64,000 nt of DNA from Bacteroidota bacterium (GCA_009908945.1 JAAAOI010000119.1:1-64000), one strand, 5' to 3'; shown: positions 49,159 through 58,830, counted from the first letter of the stretch. Numbers and translations are program-made. Notes: generated by a model from the sequence alone, not told the origin.

Positions 49159-50015
49159 TGGCTGATCGATCGTCGAAAGGGAAGGGCCGGCGCTGGCCTC
49201 CGGCGTCGCAGCGCCAGTTTCGCAAGCGGCTGCGGCGCTACCGGGATCTTCGCCGCGACGGCCGTACGCGCCGCATCCCCCGGTCGGCCGTACCTTCGTT
49301 TTTTACGCTGATGAACCTGCTCAGCGGGTTTATCGCCATCACGCAAGCCCACGACGGCAACTTCGATGCCGCGTGCTGGCTGATTCTATTGGCGGGTTTC
49401 TTCGACGCGCTCGACGGCATGATGGCCCGCCTGACAAACGGCACGAGCCTGTTTGGGGTAGAGCTGGATTCGCTTGCCGATGCGGTATCGTTCGGCGCAG
49501 CGCCCGCCTTTCTGGTGTGGACCTTCGGGCTGCACAACTTTGGCATGCTGGGCCTGCTCGTGTCGTCGCTGCCCGCCATCTGTGGGGTGGTGCGGCTGGC
49601 GCGGTTTAATCTTGAATTTGACGGCGAAAAAAAGGATCACTTTTCGGGGTTGCCCATCCCAGCGCAGGCCATCTTCCTGGCTGTCCTGGTGCTCAATTTC
49701 AACCATCCGGACTGGTTCTCCATGCCGGGGCAGGAGGGCATGGCGGTCCTGATCCCCCTCGTCGTGTTGCTTGCCGTGTTGATGATCTCAAGTATCCCGT
49801 TCGACTCCATCCCTACGCCCACCCCAGCACACCTGCGCCTGCATCCGGTCCGGTCCAGCTTGTTCGCCTTCGGGGGCATCCTGATTATCCTGTTTGCGTT
49901 CACCAACCATCCCCATTTTGGGTTTGTGGTCGTCATAAGCGTCTACCTGGCCGTGGGGATCGGTCGCGCCGTGCTCGCGTTCATCCGCGATGTATTAAAC
50001 ACCCCAATCGAGTAA
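49155..50015 (+). CDS. pssA: CDP-diacylglycerol-serine O-phosphatidyltransferase
   Basis: SFFTLMNLLSGFIAI, DALDGMMARLTNGTSLFGVELDSLADAVSFGAAPA (CDP-OH P-transferase motif). Confidence 0.96.
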   Translation: MMADRSSKGKGRRWPPASQRQFRKRLRRYRDLRRDGRTRRIPRSAVPSFFTLMNLLSGFIAITQAHDGNFDAACWLILLAGFFDALDGMMARLTNGTSLFGVELDSLADAVSFGAAPAFLVWTFGLHNFGMLGLLVSSLPAICGVVRLARFNLEFDGEKKDHFSGLPIPAQAIFLAVLVLNFNHPDWFSMPGQEGMAVLIPLVVLLAVLMISSIPFDSIPTPTPAHLRLHPVRSSLFAFGGILIILFAFTNHPHFGFVVVISVYLAVGIGRAVLAFIRDVLNTPIE

Positions 50016-50038
50016 CCCGCCTCACGACTTTCCTGCCC

Positions 50039-50305
50039 ATGTTTCACGCCCGCATCTTTGTAACCCGCCGCCCGTCGATCTTGGAGCCTGAAGGACGCGC
50101 CATCAAGCAAGCGCTGGCCACCCTCGATTACGATGAGGTCAGTACCGTCCGGATGGGCAAGCTCGCCGATCTCGAAATCGACGTGGCCGAACGATCTGAG
50201 GCCGTACGGATTGCCGAAGAAGTGGCGGGGAAGCTACTGGCAAATCCGGTAATGGAGGACTTCTCCGTAGAGGTATCCCCAGTAGAGACGCCGACGGCTG
50301 CGTAG
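50039..50305 (+). CDS. purS: Phosphoribosylformylglycinamidine synthase subunit PurS
   Basis: RPSILEPEGRAIKQALATLDYDEVSTVRMGKLADLEID, C-terminal NPVMEDFSVEV. Confidence 0.92.
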   Translation: MFHARIFVTRRPSILEPEGRAIKQALATLDYDEVSTVRMGKLADLEIDVAERSEAVRIAEEVAGKLLANPVMEDFSVEVSPVETPTAA

Positions 50306-50361
50306 GCGACCCGCTGCGCAACACGATGGGATTACTGGCTGCTTGACCAACGCCATTTGTT

Positions 50362-50739
50362 ATGTCTGTTATCTGCTCCTTGCCCCCTGCCGACCTCTTG
50401 CATACGCCGTGGCCCTTCGCGGGGATAGCTGGCCCTCCGGAGCGCGCCGAGCCTGCCCCTGCGGCCCCTGATGTTGAGGTGATGGAGGCGGAAGAAACGG
50501 AAGAGCGGCTCAACGACCCCTGGGTGGTGATCCTATACAATGACGAAATACACAGCTTCGATGAGGTCATCGAACAGCTGGTGAAAGCCACCCATTGCTC
50601 GGTGAAGCAGGCCGAAAAGCACGCGTGGACCGTTCACACCGAGGGGAAAGATGTGGTATACAAGGGCACCTTTGAAGAGTGCTTTCAGGTGCAGGGCGTA
50701 CTGCGCGAGATCCAGCTGGTGACGGAGATCAAAGGGTGA
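50362..50739 (+). CDS. clpS: ATP-dependent Clp protease adaptor ClpS
   Basis: DPWVVILYNDEIHSFDEVIEQLVKATHCSVKQAEKHAWTVHTEGKDVVYKG. Confidence 0.93.
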   Translation: MSVICSLPPADLLHTPWPFAGIAGPPERAEPAPAAPDVEVMEAEETEERLNDPWVVILYNDEIHSFDEVIEQLVKATHCSVKQAEKHAWTVHTEGKDVVYKGTFEECFQVQGVLREIQLVTEIKG

Positions 50740-50774
50740 GCCCTACAGCACGAAAAGGCGCTGTTTGGCTGGGC

Positions 50775-51452
50775 TCATGAAGGAGGATTCGCCTCATCGC
50801 CCCACAACTGCTCCAATCGGGCGTCGCGTCCGCAGGAACGGCGGTACCGGTAGTAGTGGTCGGGATTCTTCTCGTAGTAGTTTTGGTGGTACGCCTCGGC
50901 TGCGTAAAATGCGTCAAAGTCGTCGATGGTGACGACGATAGGAGCGTTGAAGCGCCCTTCCTCCGCTAAGGCTGCTTTCGATGCCTCAGCTGCCGCGCGC
51001 TGCTCCTCGTTGTGCGCGAAAATGGCCGGGCGGTAGTAATCGCCCCGATCACAAAACTGGCCGCCGTCGTCCAGCGGGTCCACGTTGCGCCAGTACACAT
51101 AGAGCAGCTCGTCGAAATCTACCACCGTGCGGTCATAAATAATCTGCAACGACTCCGTATGGCCGGTACCGCCGGAGGTTACCTGCCGGTAGGACGGATT
51201 CTCGACGTCGCCTCCAGAGAATCCGGAGATCGTTGCTGCCACACCGTCCATGCGATCAAAGGGCGGTTCCATGCACCAGAAGCAGCCGCCCGCAAAGGTG
51301 GCCGTGTCGGCCACGCTCGGATCGATGGCAAGGGTGTCCGGCGTGCCTTCCCCCTGGCCGGCAGGCGCGGAGGGGGCCGAGGCATACAGGAGGTAGCCAG
51401 TCATCGTCACGAGAAGAACGGTTGCGAGACCTACCAAAGAAAGGCGTTTCAT
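50775..51452 (-). CDS. msrA: Peptide-methionine (S)-S-oxide reductase MsrA, exported/anchored
   Basis: TFAGGCFWCMEPPFDRMDGV, VDFDELLYVYWRNVDPLDDGGQFCDRGDYYRPAIF; N-terminal hydrophobic signal. Confidence 0.96.
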   Translation of the reverse strand: MKRLSLVGLATVLLVTMTGYLLYASAPSAPAGQGEGTPDTLAIDPSVADTATFAGGCFWCMEPPFDRMDGVAATISGFSGGDVENPSYRQVTSGGTGHTESLQIIYDRTVVDFDELLYVYWRNVDPLDDGGQFCDRGDYYRPAIFAHNEEQRAAAEASKAALAEEGRFNAPIVVTIDDFDAFYAAEAYHQNYYEKNPDHYYRYRRSCGRDARLEQLWGDEANPPS

Positions 51453-51506
51453 GTGTTATCGGGGTGGAGGGGTTGAAAAGTACAAGTGAGCGTCGGTACG
51501 GCGCCA

Positions 51507-52076
51507 CTACGTGCGGAGTGGCGGCAGGTCCTCGTCAGCCGGGACGAAGCGGAGAGCCGCGCCGTTGTTGCAGTAGCGCAATCCTGTGGGGTCGGGGCCA
51601 TCCTCAAACACATGGCCCTGGTGCCCTTCGCAGCGGGCGCAGTGGTACTCCGTGCGAGGCGTGGCGAGCTTCGTGTCCCGCTTCGTCCCCAGCACATCCG
51701 CCAGTGGGGCCCAGTAGCTTGGCCAGCCTGTACCGCTTTTGTACATGGTATGCGACGAGAACAGCGGCAGGTGGCACCCCTTACAGATAAAGGTGCCCTC
51801 GCGCTTTTCATTCAGGAGCGGGCTGGCGTAAGGGCGCTCGGTGCCTTCCTCTCGTAAAATATGGTACGCTTCGGCGGACAGCTGCTCGCGCCATGCGCTC
51901 GCTGGCTGCGCAAACGTATCGAACGTCGCTGGCGGCGCATGCACCACCAGCGAGTCCGGGGTCACGGGGTCGTCGCCGGTGCGCGCTGTTTGCGACTGGC
52001 CGTTGGTGCAGGCCTGCAAGAGGAAGGGGGCGGCTGGTACCATCCAGGCGTAGCGAAAAAACTCTTTTCTTGTCAT
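51507..52076 (-). CDS. msrB: Peptide-methionine (R)-S-oxide reductase MsrB, putative lipoprotein
   Basis: GTFICKGCHLPLFSSHTMYKSGTGWPSYWAPL, CARCEGHQGHVFEDGPDPTGLRYCNNGAALRFVP; N-terminus FFRYAWMVPAAPFLLQAC. Confidence 0.95.
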   Translation of the reverse strand: MTRKEFFRYAWMVPAAPFLLQACTNGQSQTARTGDDPVTPDSLVVHAPPATFDTFAQPASAWREQLSAEAYHILREEGTERPYASPLLNEKREGTFICKGCHLPLFSSHTMYKSGTGWPSYWAPLADVLGTKRDTKLATPRTEYHCARCEGHQGHVFEDGPDPTGLRYCNNGAALRFVPADEDLPPLRT

Positions 52077-52150
52077 TGCAGCATCAGGGGCAGTGAGGTA
52101 ATGTGCGGTATAAACGTAGGGCCAACCACGAGGGATTCCCTGTGGCTTTC

Positions 52151-52690
52151 TCATTCACGTAACGGAATGCGCGCTACGGCCGTGTGCAACGCGCCTTCTG
52201 CGCGCAGGCGACTCTCGTAAAGGGTCAGTTGCTTGGCCGTATGGAGTGGATACGTCCAGCCGGCGTAGGACCGCACAAAGCGGTAGACTGTGGCGGGTTC
52301 GGCCTTTCGCAGACGGGCCACGGTAAGGTGCGGTGTAAACGAATGCCGCGCCGCGGCGAACCCGAGGCGCTCGCACAGCGCGTCCACCCGTTTCTGTAAT
52401 TCCATTAGCGCCGGAGCCGGGGTGACGCATGCGTACAGCACGCGCGGTGTGCGCAGCGACGGAAAGGTCCCCAGCCCGGTGCCCTCGATGGGGCAGGGGG
52501 CGGCTGCAACGTCTGTTAGGGCGTCCTTGAGCGCCGACGCCCTCTCGGATGGCGTGTCCCCCAGAAAGCGCAGGGTCAGATGGTACTGCTCTGGTGGCGT
52601 CCAGCGTGCAGGGAAGGCGTCGGTGCGCAGGCGGTGGAGGGCGGCACGCTGAAGATCTGAGGGGTCGAGCGCGATAAACAATCGAGGCAT
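52151..52690 (-). CDS. thpR: RNA 2',3'-cyclic phosphodiesterase (2H family)
   Basis: MPRLFIALDPSDLQRAALHRLR, YHLTLRFLG and SFTPHLTVARLRK (two HxT motifs). Confidence 0.92.
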   Translation of the reverse strand: MPRLFIALDPSDLQRAALHRLRTDAFPARWTPPEQYHLTLRFLGDTPSERASALKDALTDVAAAPCPIEGTGLGTFPSLRTPRVLYACVTPAPALMELQKRVDALCERLGFAAARHSFTPHLTVARLRKAEPATVYRFVRSYAGWTYPLHTAKQLTLYESRLRAEGALHTAVARIPLRE

Positions 52691-52937
52691 GCAGGAGCAC
52701 GGCGCATGAGGATTCAACCAAGACGTATCCACGGTATGCCGCGGACGGCCTGTCGTTGCCAATGCACTTACGGTTTCATAGGTTGCTACCCGTACGGCCA
52801 CACGAAACGCGCTACCGGTGCTGCCCCAGGACATAGGCGCGGGTGGGATCCACACCGGGGGTATTGCCACTCCAGGCATCCTGCTATCGTCGCGTGTGCC
52901 GTCCACTATTCACCACTGCCAACGGTAAGAGGCCTGC

Positions 52938-53702
52938 ATGAGCACGGTTGACGATGTCACGCTAATCATAGGGCGTAAGCCCGTCCGCGAGGCGCTCGAC
53001 GCTCGGGCGGATGAGATTGATAAGGTATTGCTGCAGCAGGGGGCCCAGGGCGACGTGATCGGCGCCATCCGCGGCGCGGCCGACCGCCTGGAGGTGCCCG
53101 TGCAATACGTGCCCGCGGCGCGCCTGAACCGCATGACCAGCGGCGCCAACCACCAGGGCGCGGTGGCGGTGGCCTTGCCCATCAGCTACCACGAGCTGGA
53201 CGACATGCTGTCGACCATCGCGCCGACGCTTAACGAGGTGCAACAGCGCAAGCCGCTGCTATTGGCCTTGGATCGCATCTCCGACCCATACAACTTCGGC
53301 GCCCTGCTCCGCACAGCGGTTGCGGCGGGCGTGGCCGGTGTCATCGTACCGGATACCCACATGGCACCGCTGAACGCCACCGTCATCAAAGCGAGTGCAG
53401 GGGCGGCTCGCCGCGTGCCCGTGGCACGGGTGGACGACCTGGCGGAGCGGCTGTACCACATGAAGGAGCGCGGTTACTGGGTGGCCGGCGCCAGTGGCAC
53501 GGCAGACACCTCCGTATGGGACACCACCTGGGCGCGCCCCACGGTGCTCGTGATGGGAAGTGAAGGCCAGGGCTTGCGGCCAGACGTAGCTGCCCGCTGC
53601 GACTACCTCGTGTCCATCCCCATGCCCGGCCCCATGGAGTCGCTCAACGTATCCGTTGCAGCCGGTATCCTGCTCTTTGAGGCCGCTCGGGCGCGCCTGT
53701 AG
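52938..53702 (+). CDS. rlmB: 23S rRNA (guanosine-2'-O-)-methyltransferase RlmB-like (SpoU family)
   Basis: IIGRKPVREALDARADEIDKVLLQ, LLALDRISDPYNFGALLRTAVAAGVAGVIV, LVMGSEGQGLRP, IPMPGPMESLNVSVAAGILLFE. Confidence 0.95.
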   Translation: MSTVDDVTLIIGRKPVREALDARADEIDKVLLQQGAQGDVIGAIRGAADRLEVPVQYVPAARLNRMTSGANHQGAVAVALPISYHELDDMLSTIAPTLNEVQQRKPLLLALDRISDPYNFGALLRTAVAAGVAGVIVPDTHMAPLNATVIKASAGAARRVPVARVDDLAERLYHMKERGYWVAGASGTADTSVWDTTWARPTVLVMGSEGQGLRPDVAARCDYLVSIPMPGPMESLNVSVAAGILLFEAARARL

Positions 53703-53708
53703 GGCCCG

Positions 53709-54731
53709 TCAGGCATTATCTACCGTCGGGCGTTTGCGCTGCAGCAAGTCGCGCAGCGGGATGCCCTGCAGCGCAAGACACAGGGCGCCGCCGGCCACAT
53801 AAAATACCAGCTGCACACCGTGGGCAATGATGGCGTATCCTGCCGCCGCCGCCGCATCCACACCATAGAGCACGACCAGGGTCTGGATCGTGATGTAATG
53901 GTACGACCCGGCCCCTCCCGGAGAGGGCACGACGATGCCGAGCGCGCCCAGGGTCATGATGACCCACGTGTCGACCAGCGTCAGGTCGTAGGCCTCCGTC
54001 ATACCCAACATCACGAAAGGCAGAAAGGCCATACCCACGTAGCAGCACCAGATCAGCACCGTGCTCAGCAGCAGCTTAGCGCGCTCGTGCGAGCGCCCGA
54101 GCGTCTGCAGGCCTTCCCAGAACGAGCGGAGGATGGGCTTGAGGCGCTGCACGTAGCGAACGAGAAGCACGGCACCTCCAAGGGAGAGCAGCAGGCCGGC
54201 CCCGATCAGTAGCCACGGGAGCCGCTCCAACTGGGCCTGGGCGGGATCCAGAAAGAGCTCCTGCACCACAGGCAGGCGGTCCAGCAGCAGTACGGCAGAC
54301 GAGGTGAGGGCCAGCGCAAGCACGGCGACGTCGAGCACACGCTCGCTCACTACCGTGCCCAGCACGCTCGACACGTTGTGATGCGTCTGCGCTGAAAGGT
54401 TTACGGACCGTGCCACTTCACCCGCTCGGGGAGCAGCGTAATTCACCATGTAGCCAATCATCACCGAGTATGTGGCCGTGCGGAGCGTGCCCGGGCGCGC
54501 CCCCCCTTGCGCGGCCGGAAGGGCACGCAGGAGAAGCAGCCAGCGCCAGGCGCGCAGCCCCACACTAAGTAGGGTAAGGACACCCAGGGGCAAGAGCCAG
54601 CCGTATGCCGCTGTACGTAACGTACCCATCATGGCCGTTAGGTCAATCCCGCGCAGGGCCAAGTACAGCAGCAGAACGGCCAAGAGCAGGCCTCCGCCAG
54701 TGGTCAGGGCTGTACGAATACGTGTGGTCAC
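53709..54731 (-). CDS. Lysylphosphatidylglycerol synthase TM region / UPF0104-like flippase
   Basis: RTATYSVMIGYMVNYAAPRAGEVARSVNLS, GIVVPSPGGAGSYHYITI. Confidence 0.88.
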   Translation of the reverse strand: MTTRIRTALTTGGGLLLAVLLLYLALRGIDLTAMMGTLRTAAYGWLLPLGVLTLLSVGLRAWRWLLLLRALPAAQGGARPGTLRTATYSVMIGYMVNYAAPRAGEVARSVNLSAQTHHNVSSVLGTVVSERVLDVAVLALALTSSAVLLLDRLPVVQELFLDPAQAQLERLPWLLIGAGLLLSLGGAVLLVRYVQRLKPILRSFWEGLQTLGRSHERAKLLLSTVLIWCCYVGMAFLPFVMLGMTEAYDLTLVDTWVIMTLGALGIVVPSPGGAGSYHYITIQTLVVLYGVDAAAAAGYAIIAHGVQLVFYVAGGALCLALQGIPLRDLLQRKRPTVDNA

Positions 54732-54748
54732 GGCAGATAGCAGGAGGG

Positions 54749-55402
54749 TCAGGAGCGCAGGTCAATGACGTCAGCACCATCGGGTATCTCAAACGTGAAG
54801 AGCGACGCTGTCAGGTCCGGATCCAGCCTGACGTCGGATAGATCGAAGGTCAGGACCGTGTCGTTCACATCCTCAGCGCGGACACGGCGGAGGTGAAGCG
54901 AGTCTGGCTCGTACCACAGGCGAAGCGAGGTAAACATCGCCTCTGGGGCGTCGGAGGTGACAGTCAGCGTGTGCAGGCGCCGCCCCTCGCGCTCGACGGT
55001 ACCGGCATCAATGGCCTCGAAGGACTCGTCAAGCCGAAGCAGAAGGGTGGAAGGCGCAAACGTCGCGGCGTCATCTTCATACGCGCTGACCAGGACCTGC
55101 CCGTTTGCATGGTCGTGGATCCATGTGGTCTCCCCGTCAGCTACGATGGTTTGCTCGTCCATTTCAATACGAAAGGCCTCCCCCTCAACAAACAGCCGCC
55201 CTGCGGCCCGCTGCGTCTCACCAAAGGGGTTCTGTATATGCTGGGTGAACGATGCGGAGAGGGCAGCGGTCGTATCATAGAAGTCACGCAGATCGGCAAA
55301 CGCCGTTGCCGGGTCGCGCTCTTGGGCAAACACCGCCGTGCCGGTGGTACTGAGGAGCAGAAGGCTCCCGAGGAGGATGGTGCGTAGCGTGCGTATCAGC
55401 AT
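54749..55402 (-). CDS. lolA: Outer membrane lipoprotein carrier protein
   Basis: Signal peptide MLIRTLRTILLGSLLLLSTTGTAVFAQ, LSASFTQHIQNPFGETQRAAGRLFVEGEAFRIEMDEQTIVADGETTWIHD. Confidence 0.88.
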   Translation of the reverse strand: MLIRTLRTILLGSLLLLSTTGTAVFAQERDPATAFADLRDFYDTTAALSASFTQHIQNPFGETQRAAGRLFVEGEAFRIEMDEQTIVADGETTWIHDHANGQVLVSAYEDDAATFAPSTLLLRLDESFEAIDAGTVEREGRRLHTLTVTSDAPEAMFTSLRLWYEPDSLHLRRVRAEDVNDTVLTFDLSDVRLDPDLTASLFTFEIPDGADVIDLRS

Positions 55403-55593
55403 GGGCACAGCGAGCGGTAGGTAAGGAGAGCTGCAACGGTGTAGCACCAGTACCGGGCCAGCAGGTGAGGGCGGTGTGCCCACCGGCCGGGAAGGCGCGA
55501 TTTTCTTTTGAGCGACAGATGAACCGGATACCCCGGCTGTAGAGTATAGCCCTGTACGTAGTTCCACGCCACCGCTTCAAATATGCTTCGCTT

Positions 55594-56043
55594 ATGTCTT
55601 CTACGACCGCTCTTACCCTTGCCGATCATCACAGCATCGCCGACCACGCTCGGACGACGGCGGCCCTGTGTCTCCGCGCTCAGGTACAGGTGAGCGAGGC
55701 ATCTGATGATCATCAGGCCCTTGCCGCGGCCCTCATGGACGTAAGCGAGGGGGCGGCTTTACTGGCGAGGTTTCTCGATCGTTCGTCTGCGCATGCAGAT
55801 GTTGTTGGTGAAGTAGTACGCGCCCTGCTCGCAGCTTCAAAGGACGCGCTGGCTCATGCGACCGATGCCGACGGCACGTGCCGCGCAGCCTATGCTGCTG
55901 TGGTGCAGCTTGATACCTTCTGCGCTGTGCTCACTGGGGATGAAAGCCCGGATTTGCTGCAGGCTGATACCGACGCCCAAGACACGGCCCTGAAGGAGAC
56001 GTTCCCGGCGAGCGATGCGGCAGCCTCCCCAACCAATCTGTAG
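55594..56043 (+). CDS. Hypothetical alpha-helical protein with ETFPASD tail motif
   Basis: 149 aa, helical, three spaced Cys, C-terminal DTALKETFPASDAAASPTNL tail. Confidence 0.55.
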   Translation: MSSTTALTLADHHSIADHARTTAALCLRAQVQVSEASDDHQALAAALMDVSEGAALLARFLDRSSAHADVVGEVVRALLAASKDALAHATDADGTCRAAYAAVVQLDTFCAVLTGDESPDLLQADTDAQDTALKETFPASDAAASPTNL

Positions 56044-56266
56044 GGCGTCCGCGCTGACCGGCCGCGATCTGAAAGAGCCTCTATTGTGAGGGACCTCGCC
56101 GGTTATACGTGTGATGCGCAGGTGACGCCGTCCATCGGCATGGCAGCGCCCTGCGCTACGCTCGGCGTGGCGTGCCCATCCGATGGGTGTCCTATGTAGG
56201 GGATCGTCCGTCCGAATCGACGCCCGCGCGGTAGATTGATATGTCATTTAGTCAACGTCATCATCC

Positions 56267-56638
56267 ATGGAAAAGCGCACCAAAGGCCAAGTCGAAAGTG
56301 AACTCACTGCAGCCATTTCTCGGTTCGAGCGCGACTATTTAGGACGTGGCCCGAAGCAAGCCCGTACGTTCATCGTGGAAGACCTGGTCGTGGTGCGGCT
56401 GCAAGGAATCCTAAGTCCAGCCGAGCGGCAGCTTAGCCACGAGAACGGTGGGGTGGAGCTCATCAAGCAAATGCGAATACGCCTTATTGAGAGCTCCAGC
56501 GACGCGCTGTGTGGGTTTGTGGAAGACGAAACGGGCGTCGACGTCATCAGCATGCACACAGATATCAGTGCGCGTACCGGGGAGCGTGTCTTTGTATTTA
56601 GCCTGGCCGAAAGCCTGGAGGATACGTTTGGGTGGTAA
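56267..56638 (+). CDS. mpsC: DUF2294 / MpsC-family protein
   Basis: TKGQVESELTAAISRFERDYLGRGPKQARTFIVEDLVVVRLQGILSPAERQL... matches DUF2294 (MpsC). Confidence 0.85.
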   Translation: MEKRTKGQVESELTAAISRFERDYLGRGPKQARTFIVEDLVVVRLQGILSPAERQLSHENGGVELIKQMRIRLIESSSDALCGFVEDETGVDVISMHTDISARTGERVFVFSLAESLEDTFGW

Positions 56639-56816
56639 CAGATCCCTGATTGTTAATTTCTTGTAAGGGAAGGCGAGCCCCCTTGCGTGTAGTACCGTTG
56701 CCGCCTATTGTTTGCTGGCTGCGCGCGCGGAGCGCCATACGGCGAGCCGCGCATGCACCTTACAACCACCGGCACAAGCTGCGCACACGTTCGATCGAGC
56801 GGGTGCAACGATTGCA

Positions 56817-56860
56817 GGCCGACTTCCGACGTTCCCCGACGTCGTGAGTCGGCCTTTTTT
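56817..56860 (+). terminator. Rho-independent-type terminator / possible leader attenuator upstream of icd
   Basis: GGCCGACTtccGACGttccccgACGTCgtgAGTCGGCC followed by TTTTTT; ends about 31 nt before icd ATG. Confidence 0.7.
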
Positions 56861-56891
56861 ATTGATCCATTCACCGACGTCCTGCAGGTTC

Positions 56892-58385
56892 ATGAAACAG
56901 AATACCCTCACCGCTCCTCAAGTCCCATCCGCCGCCACAGATCAGTTGATCCCCATCACGGTGGCCCATGGTGATGGAATCGGCCCTGAAATTACCTCGG
57001 CTGTCCTTCGCGTGTTGGACGCAGCCGATGCACCGCTGCGCCATAACGTCATCAACATTGGAAAAGCAGCCTACGAACGTGGTGTTACATCAGGTATCTC
57101 GCCGGATGCCTGGAAGGCCATTCGGGAGACCAAAGTGGTGCTGAAGGGACCCATCACCACGCCGCAGGGCGGGGGCTATAAGAGCCTGAACGTGACGCTG
57201 CGCAAAGCGCTTAGCCTCTTTGCAAACGTGCGCCCCGTCAAAGCCTATGCACCGTTTATCGACTCACACCATCCGGGGATGAACGTCGTCGTCATCCGCG
57301 AAAACGAGGAGGACCTGTACGCGGGCATCGAGCACCAGCAGACACGCGAGGTCGCCCAGATCCTCAAGCTTGTTACACGCCCTGGCTCCGAGCGCATCAT
57401 CCGCTACGCGTTCGAATACGCTCGCGCTTACGGCCGGCGCAAGGTAACGTGTATGACGAAGGACAATATCATGAAGCACACGGATGGCCTCTTCCATCGG
57501 GTCTTCAATGAAGTCGCGAACGAGTACCCTGATATCGAGTCGGACCACTCAATCATCGACATCGGTGCGGCGCGTGTTGCAGCGCAGCCCGAGCAATTCG
57601 ACGTGATCGTCACGCTCAACCTGTACGGCGATATCCTCTCGGACATCACGGCACAGATCGCGGGGTCTGTGGGGCTGGCCGGTTCGGCCAATATCGGGAC
57701 GGACGTGGCGATGTTTGAGGCTGTCCATGGTTCGGCGCCAGACATTGCCGGTCGTGGCATCGCCAACCCGTCGGGCCTGCTCGTCGCTGCTACACAGATG
57801 CTTGTTCACCTCGGTGTGGCCGACGTTGCCCAGACCATCAAAAATGCGTGGTTGAAAACGCTGGAGGATGGGGTTCACACGGCCGACATCTACCGCGAAG
57901 GGCGCAGTGAGCACAAGGTCGGCACGGAGGCCTTCACCGACGCCGTGATTGAGCGGCTGGGTGCTGAGCCGTCGACGCTCACCCCGGTGCGCTACCAGTC
58001 GGGTGGCATCGACATCGAGCTCTCGCCCACACCCCAACAGGAAAAGGCACTGCAGGGGATCGATGTGTTTATCGACTGGGATGGGGCTGGGCGCGATCCG
58101 GATGTCATCGGGGAGGGGCTCGAAGAAGCAGCCAAGGCCGTAAACTGGCGCCTAAAGATGATTACCAACCGCGGCGTGAAAGTGTATCCGAGAGGCCTAC
58201 CGGAGACGTTCTGGACCGATCACTGGCGCTGTCGCTTTCTTCCGGCTGATGCTGACGTCACGTCCTTTGACCGGGTGCTCGACCTGCTCGGCGCACTCCA
58301 CGGCCAGGGTTGGGATGTAATCAAGACGGAGCACCTGTACACGTTCGACGGCCGGCGGGCGTACTCGCTGGGGCAAGGCGAGTGA
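56892..58385 (+). CDS. icd: NADP-type isocitrate dehydrogenase with C-terminal extension
   Basis: ITVAHGDGIGPEITSAVLRVLDAA, LKGPITTPQGGGYKSLNVTLRK, VIRENEEDLYAGIEH, NLYGDILSDITAQIAGSVGLAGSANIG. Confidence 0.93.
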   Translation: MKQNTLTAPQVPSAATDQLIPITVAHGDGIGPEITSAVLRVLDAADAPLRHNVINIGKAAYERGVTSGISPDAWKAIRETKVVLKGPITTPQGGGYKSLNVTLRKALSLFANVRPVKAYAPFIDSHHPGMNVVVIRENEEDLYAGIEHQQTREVAQILKLVTRPGSERIIRYAFEYARAYGRRKVTCMTKDNIMKHTDGLFHRVFNEVANEYPDIESDHSIIDIGAARVAAQPEQFDVIVTLNLYGDILSDITAQIAGSVGLAGSANIGTDVAMFEAVHGSAPDIAGRGIANPSGLLVAATQMLVHLGVADVAQTIKNAWLKTLEDGVHTADIYREGRSEHKVGTEAFTDAVIERLGAEPSTLTPVRYQSGGIDIELSPTPQQEKALQGIDVFIDWDGAGRDPDVIGEGLEEAAKAVNWRLKMITNRGVKVYPRGLPETFWTDHWRCRFLPADADVTSFDRVLDLLGALHGQGWDVIKTEHLYTFDGRRAYSLGQGE

Positions 58386-58388
58386 CCG

Positions 58389-58775
58389 ATGCACGCACTG
58401 CCTACGGAAGCGGTATGGAAGCGGACGGATACGCTCGCGGTGCGCCGCGGGCCGGACGATACCGGAGGGACGCGCAACGGCAGTGCCGGTGAGGCGCCCT
58501 TGGTCGTCGTAGCCGAAAGGCTGCCCGGCCGGCCCGTCGTCCGCAGCGTCTTTCCTGAAACAGACCGCCGGGCCCACGTCAACGCGGCGCGGATGGCCGC
58601 CCTGCGCGAACCCGCGATCGACGAAGCGAACACCGAAGGGCCTGTGAACCGCGTGGCCTGCCGGCCAACGCGACGCTGGCCCCCCTCTGTCGCTGCCCGG
58701 TGGATGACCCGGCCGGGGCGGGCGGTATTCGCGCGGTGGGGGTGCCGCCACCCCCGGTGCCTGTCCTCGCCGTAA
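58389..58775 (+). CDS. Low-confidence small ORF between icd and dabB
   Basis: 128-aa ORF starting 4 bp after icd stop; N-terminal two thirds have coding-like high GC3, C-terminal part does not. Confidence 0.25.
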   Translation: MHALPTEAVWKRTDTLAVRRGPDDTGGTRNGSAGEAPLVVVAERLPGRPVVRSVFPETDRRAHVNAARMAALREPAIDEANTEGPVNRVACRPTRRWPPSVAARWMTRPGRAVFARWGCRHPRCLSSP

Positions 58776-58830
58776 CACCCGGCCCTCGGCCTGCAACCGT
58801 CAACCTTCAAACCCACAAATCCCATCCTTC

